A DNA stretch of 64,000 nucleotides, from the NCBI GenBank assembly GCA_036278735.1, contig DASUKM010000055.1, forward strand, positions 1-64,000, read 5' to 3'. Both the position numbers and the translations under genes were made by a program. The stretch's first letter is position 1. Every line of letters starts with the position of its first letter. Source of the DNA: DASUKM01 sp036278735. Its GTDB lineage: Bacteria; Acidobacteriota; Vicinamibacteria; Vicinamibacterales; 2-12-FULL-66-21. Below are positions 63,711 to 64,000 of this stretch, piece after piece. The notes below the pieces were generated by a model that was not told where the DNA came from, did not search any database, and saw nothing but the letters and a program-made list of their open reading frames with translations.

Positions 63711-64000
63711 CTATCGCTCGACGCGCGCGCGGATGATGTAGTCGAGCTTCGGGAACTGTTTCTTCAGATACGCATTGCCGCCGGCGAAGACCGGATCCTG
63801 ATGGCCGGCGCGAATCCCGCCGCCCGCGCGCTCGCCGTATCCGGCGTAGAGCGCGTCGGCGACGTCCATCCCCTCGACGATCCGGCCGAAGGGAACGAAC
63901 GGCTCCTTGTCGTACGCCCCCGAGTTGTCCTTCAGGTTGATGAACACCTGCGACGTTCGTCCGTTGGGATCCTTGAAGGCGAACGCGATCGTCCCGCGTC
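63711..64000 (-). CDS. Cyclophilin-type peptidyl-prolyl isomerase, C-terminal part (cut by window end)
   Basis: The visible C-terminal part of a cyclophilin: GTIAFAFKDPNGRTSQVFINLKDNSGAYDKEPFVPFGRIVEGMDVADALYAGYGERAGGGIRAGHQDPVFAGGN. QVFINLKDN replaces the usual QFFINL and FVPFGRIVEGMDV the usual FxxFGxVxxGxDV. The start lies beyond position 64000. Confidence 0.9.
   Translation of the reverse strand, partial: RGTIAFAFKDPNGRTSQVFINLKDNSGAYDKEPFVPFGRIVEGMDVADALYAGYGERAGGGIRAGHQDPVFAGGNAYLKKQFPKLDYIIRARVER

Overview
This is a GC-rich bacterial chromosome segment with no plasmid, phage or insertion-sequence genes. Its gene content points to the phylum Acidobacteriota, probably the Vicinamibacteria. 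The signs are a PadR regulator paired with an ADOP-type (MacB/FtsX-fold) permease, a sigma factor of the Acidobacteria-rich Sig-70_X6 type next to a TPR-carrying Ser/Thr kinase, a second Ser/Thr kinase fused to a TolB-like propeller, a TonB receptor with an N-terminal carboxypeptidase-regulatory domain, and a PEP-CTERM protein. The taxonomic call is an inference from gene families only.

Layout. 1-8.3 kb (+): a small membrane protein, a secreted PafA-type phosphatase, a thermolysin-like protease with an outer-membrane beta-barrel protein, a stand-alone alkyltransferase domain, then an ECF sigma / zinc-finger anti-sigma / DUF4097 adhesin-like operon and a small exported protein. 8.3-16.7 kb (-): a rod-shape operon in the order diguanylate cyclase, mreB, mreC, mreD, mrdA (PBP2), rodA, rng. 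17-22.6 kb: envelope proteostasis genes (PpiD/SurA-like foldase, SppA, S10 carboxypeptidase). 22.8-31 kb: a single-domain response regulator, the two eukaryotic-like kinases with a sigma factor, and a secreted alpha/beta hydrolase. 31.2-34.3 kb: PadR plus ADOP permease. 34.3-42.5 kb (-): a catabolic locus of TonB receptor, unknown secreted glycan-related protein, amidohydrolase, NagB-like deaminase and hexuronate-type MFS transporter. 42.6-47.6 kb: DctA and a TAXI binding lipoprotein, divergent from a histidine kinase/response regulator pair. 47.7-53.4 kb: a LarA-type racemase with an SDR, a PEP-CTERM protein, DUF421 and an O-methyltransferase. 53.5-55 kb: tRNA-Leu(CAG) followed by a strange tandem array and an orphan Dam methylase. 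55-60 kb (-): two aldehyde dehydrogenases around a saccharopine-dehydrogenase-like enzyme, and a SPW protein. 60.4-64 kb: a Gfo/Idh/MocA oxidoreductase with an MFS transporter, a TauE/SafE permease and a cyclophilin cut by the window edge.

The most unusual property of the window is its repeats. At least ten short tandem arrays with a strict 7-bp period but different unit sequences sit between genes. They very often contain the stop codon or encode the last residues of the upstream gene, and one lies inside rng. Other dispersed elements are a 14-bp-stem palindrome inserted in frame in the ADOP permease, REP-like hairpins, 9-bp-period CACGG arrays at two loci, a 17-bp motif placed upstream of both the TonB-receptor locus and dctA, and a five-copy array that reiterates the 3' end of tRNA-Leu. 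A nine-codon open reading frame with an ideal ribosome binding site and an immediate intrinsic terminator lies at 23.5 kb.
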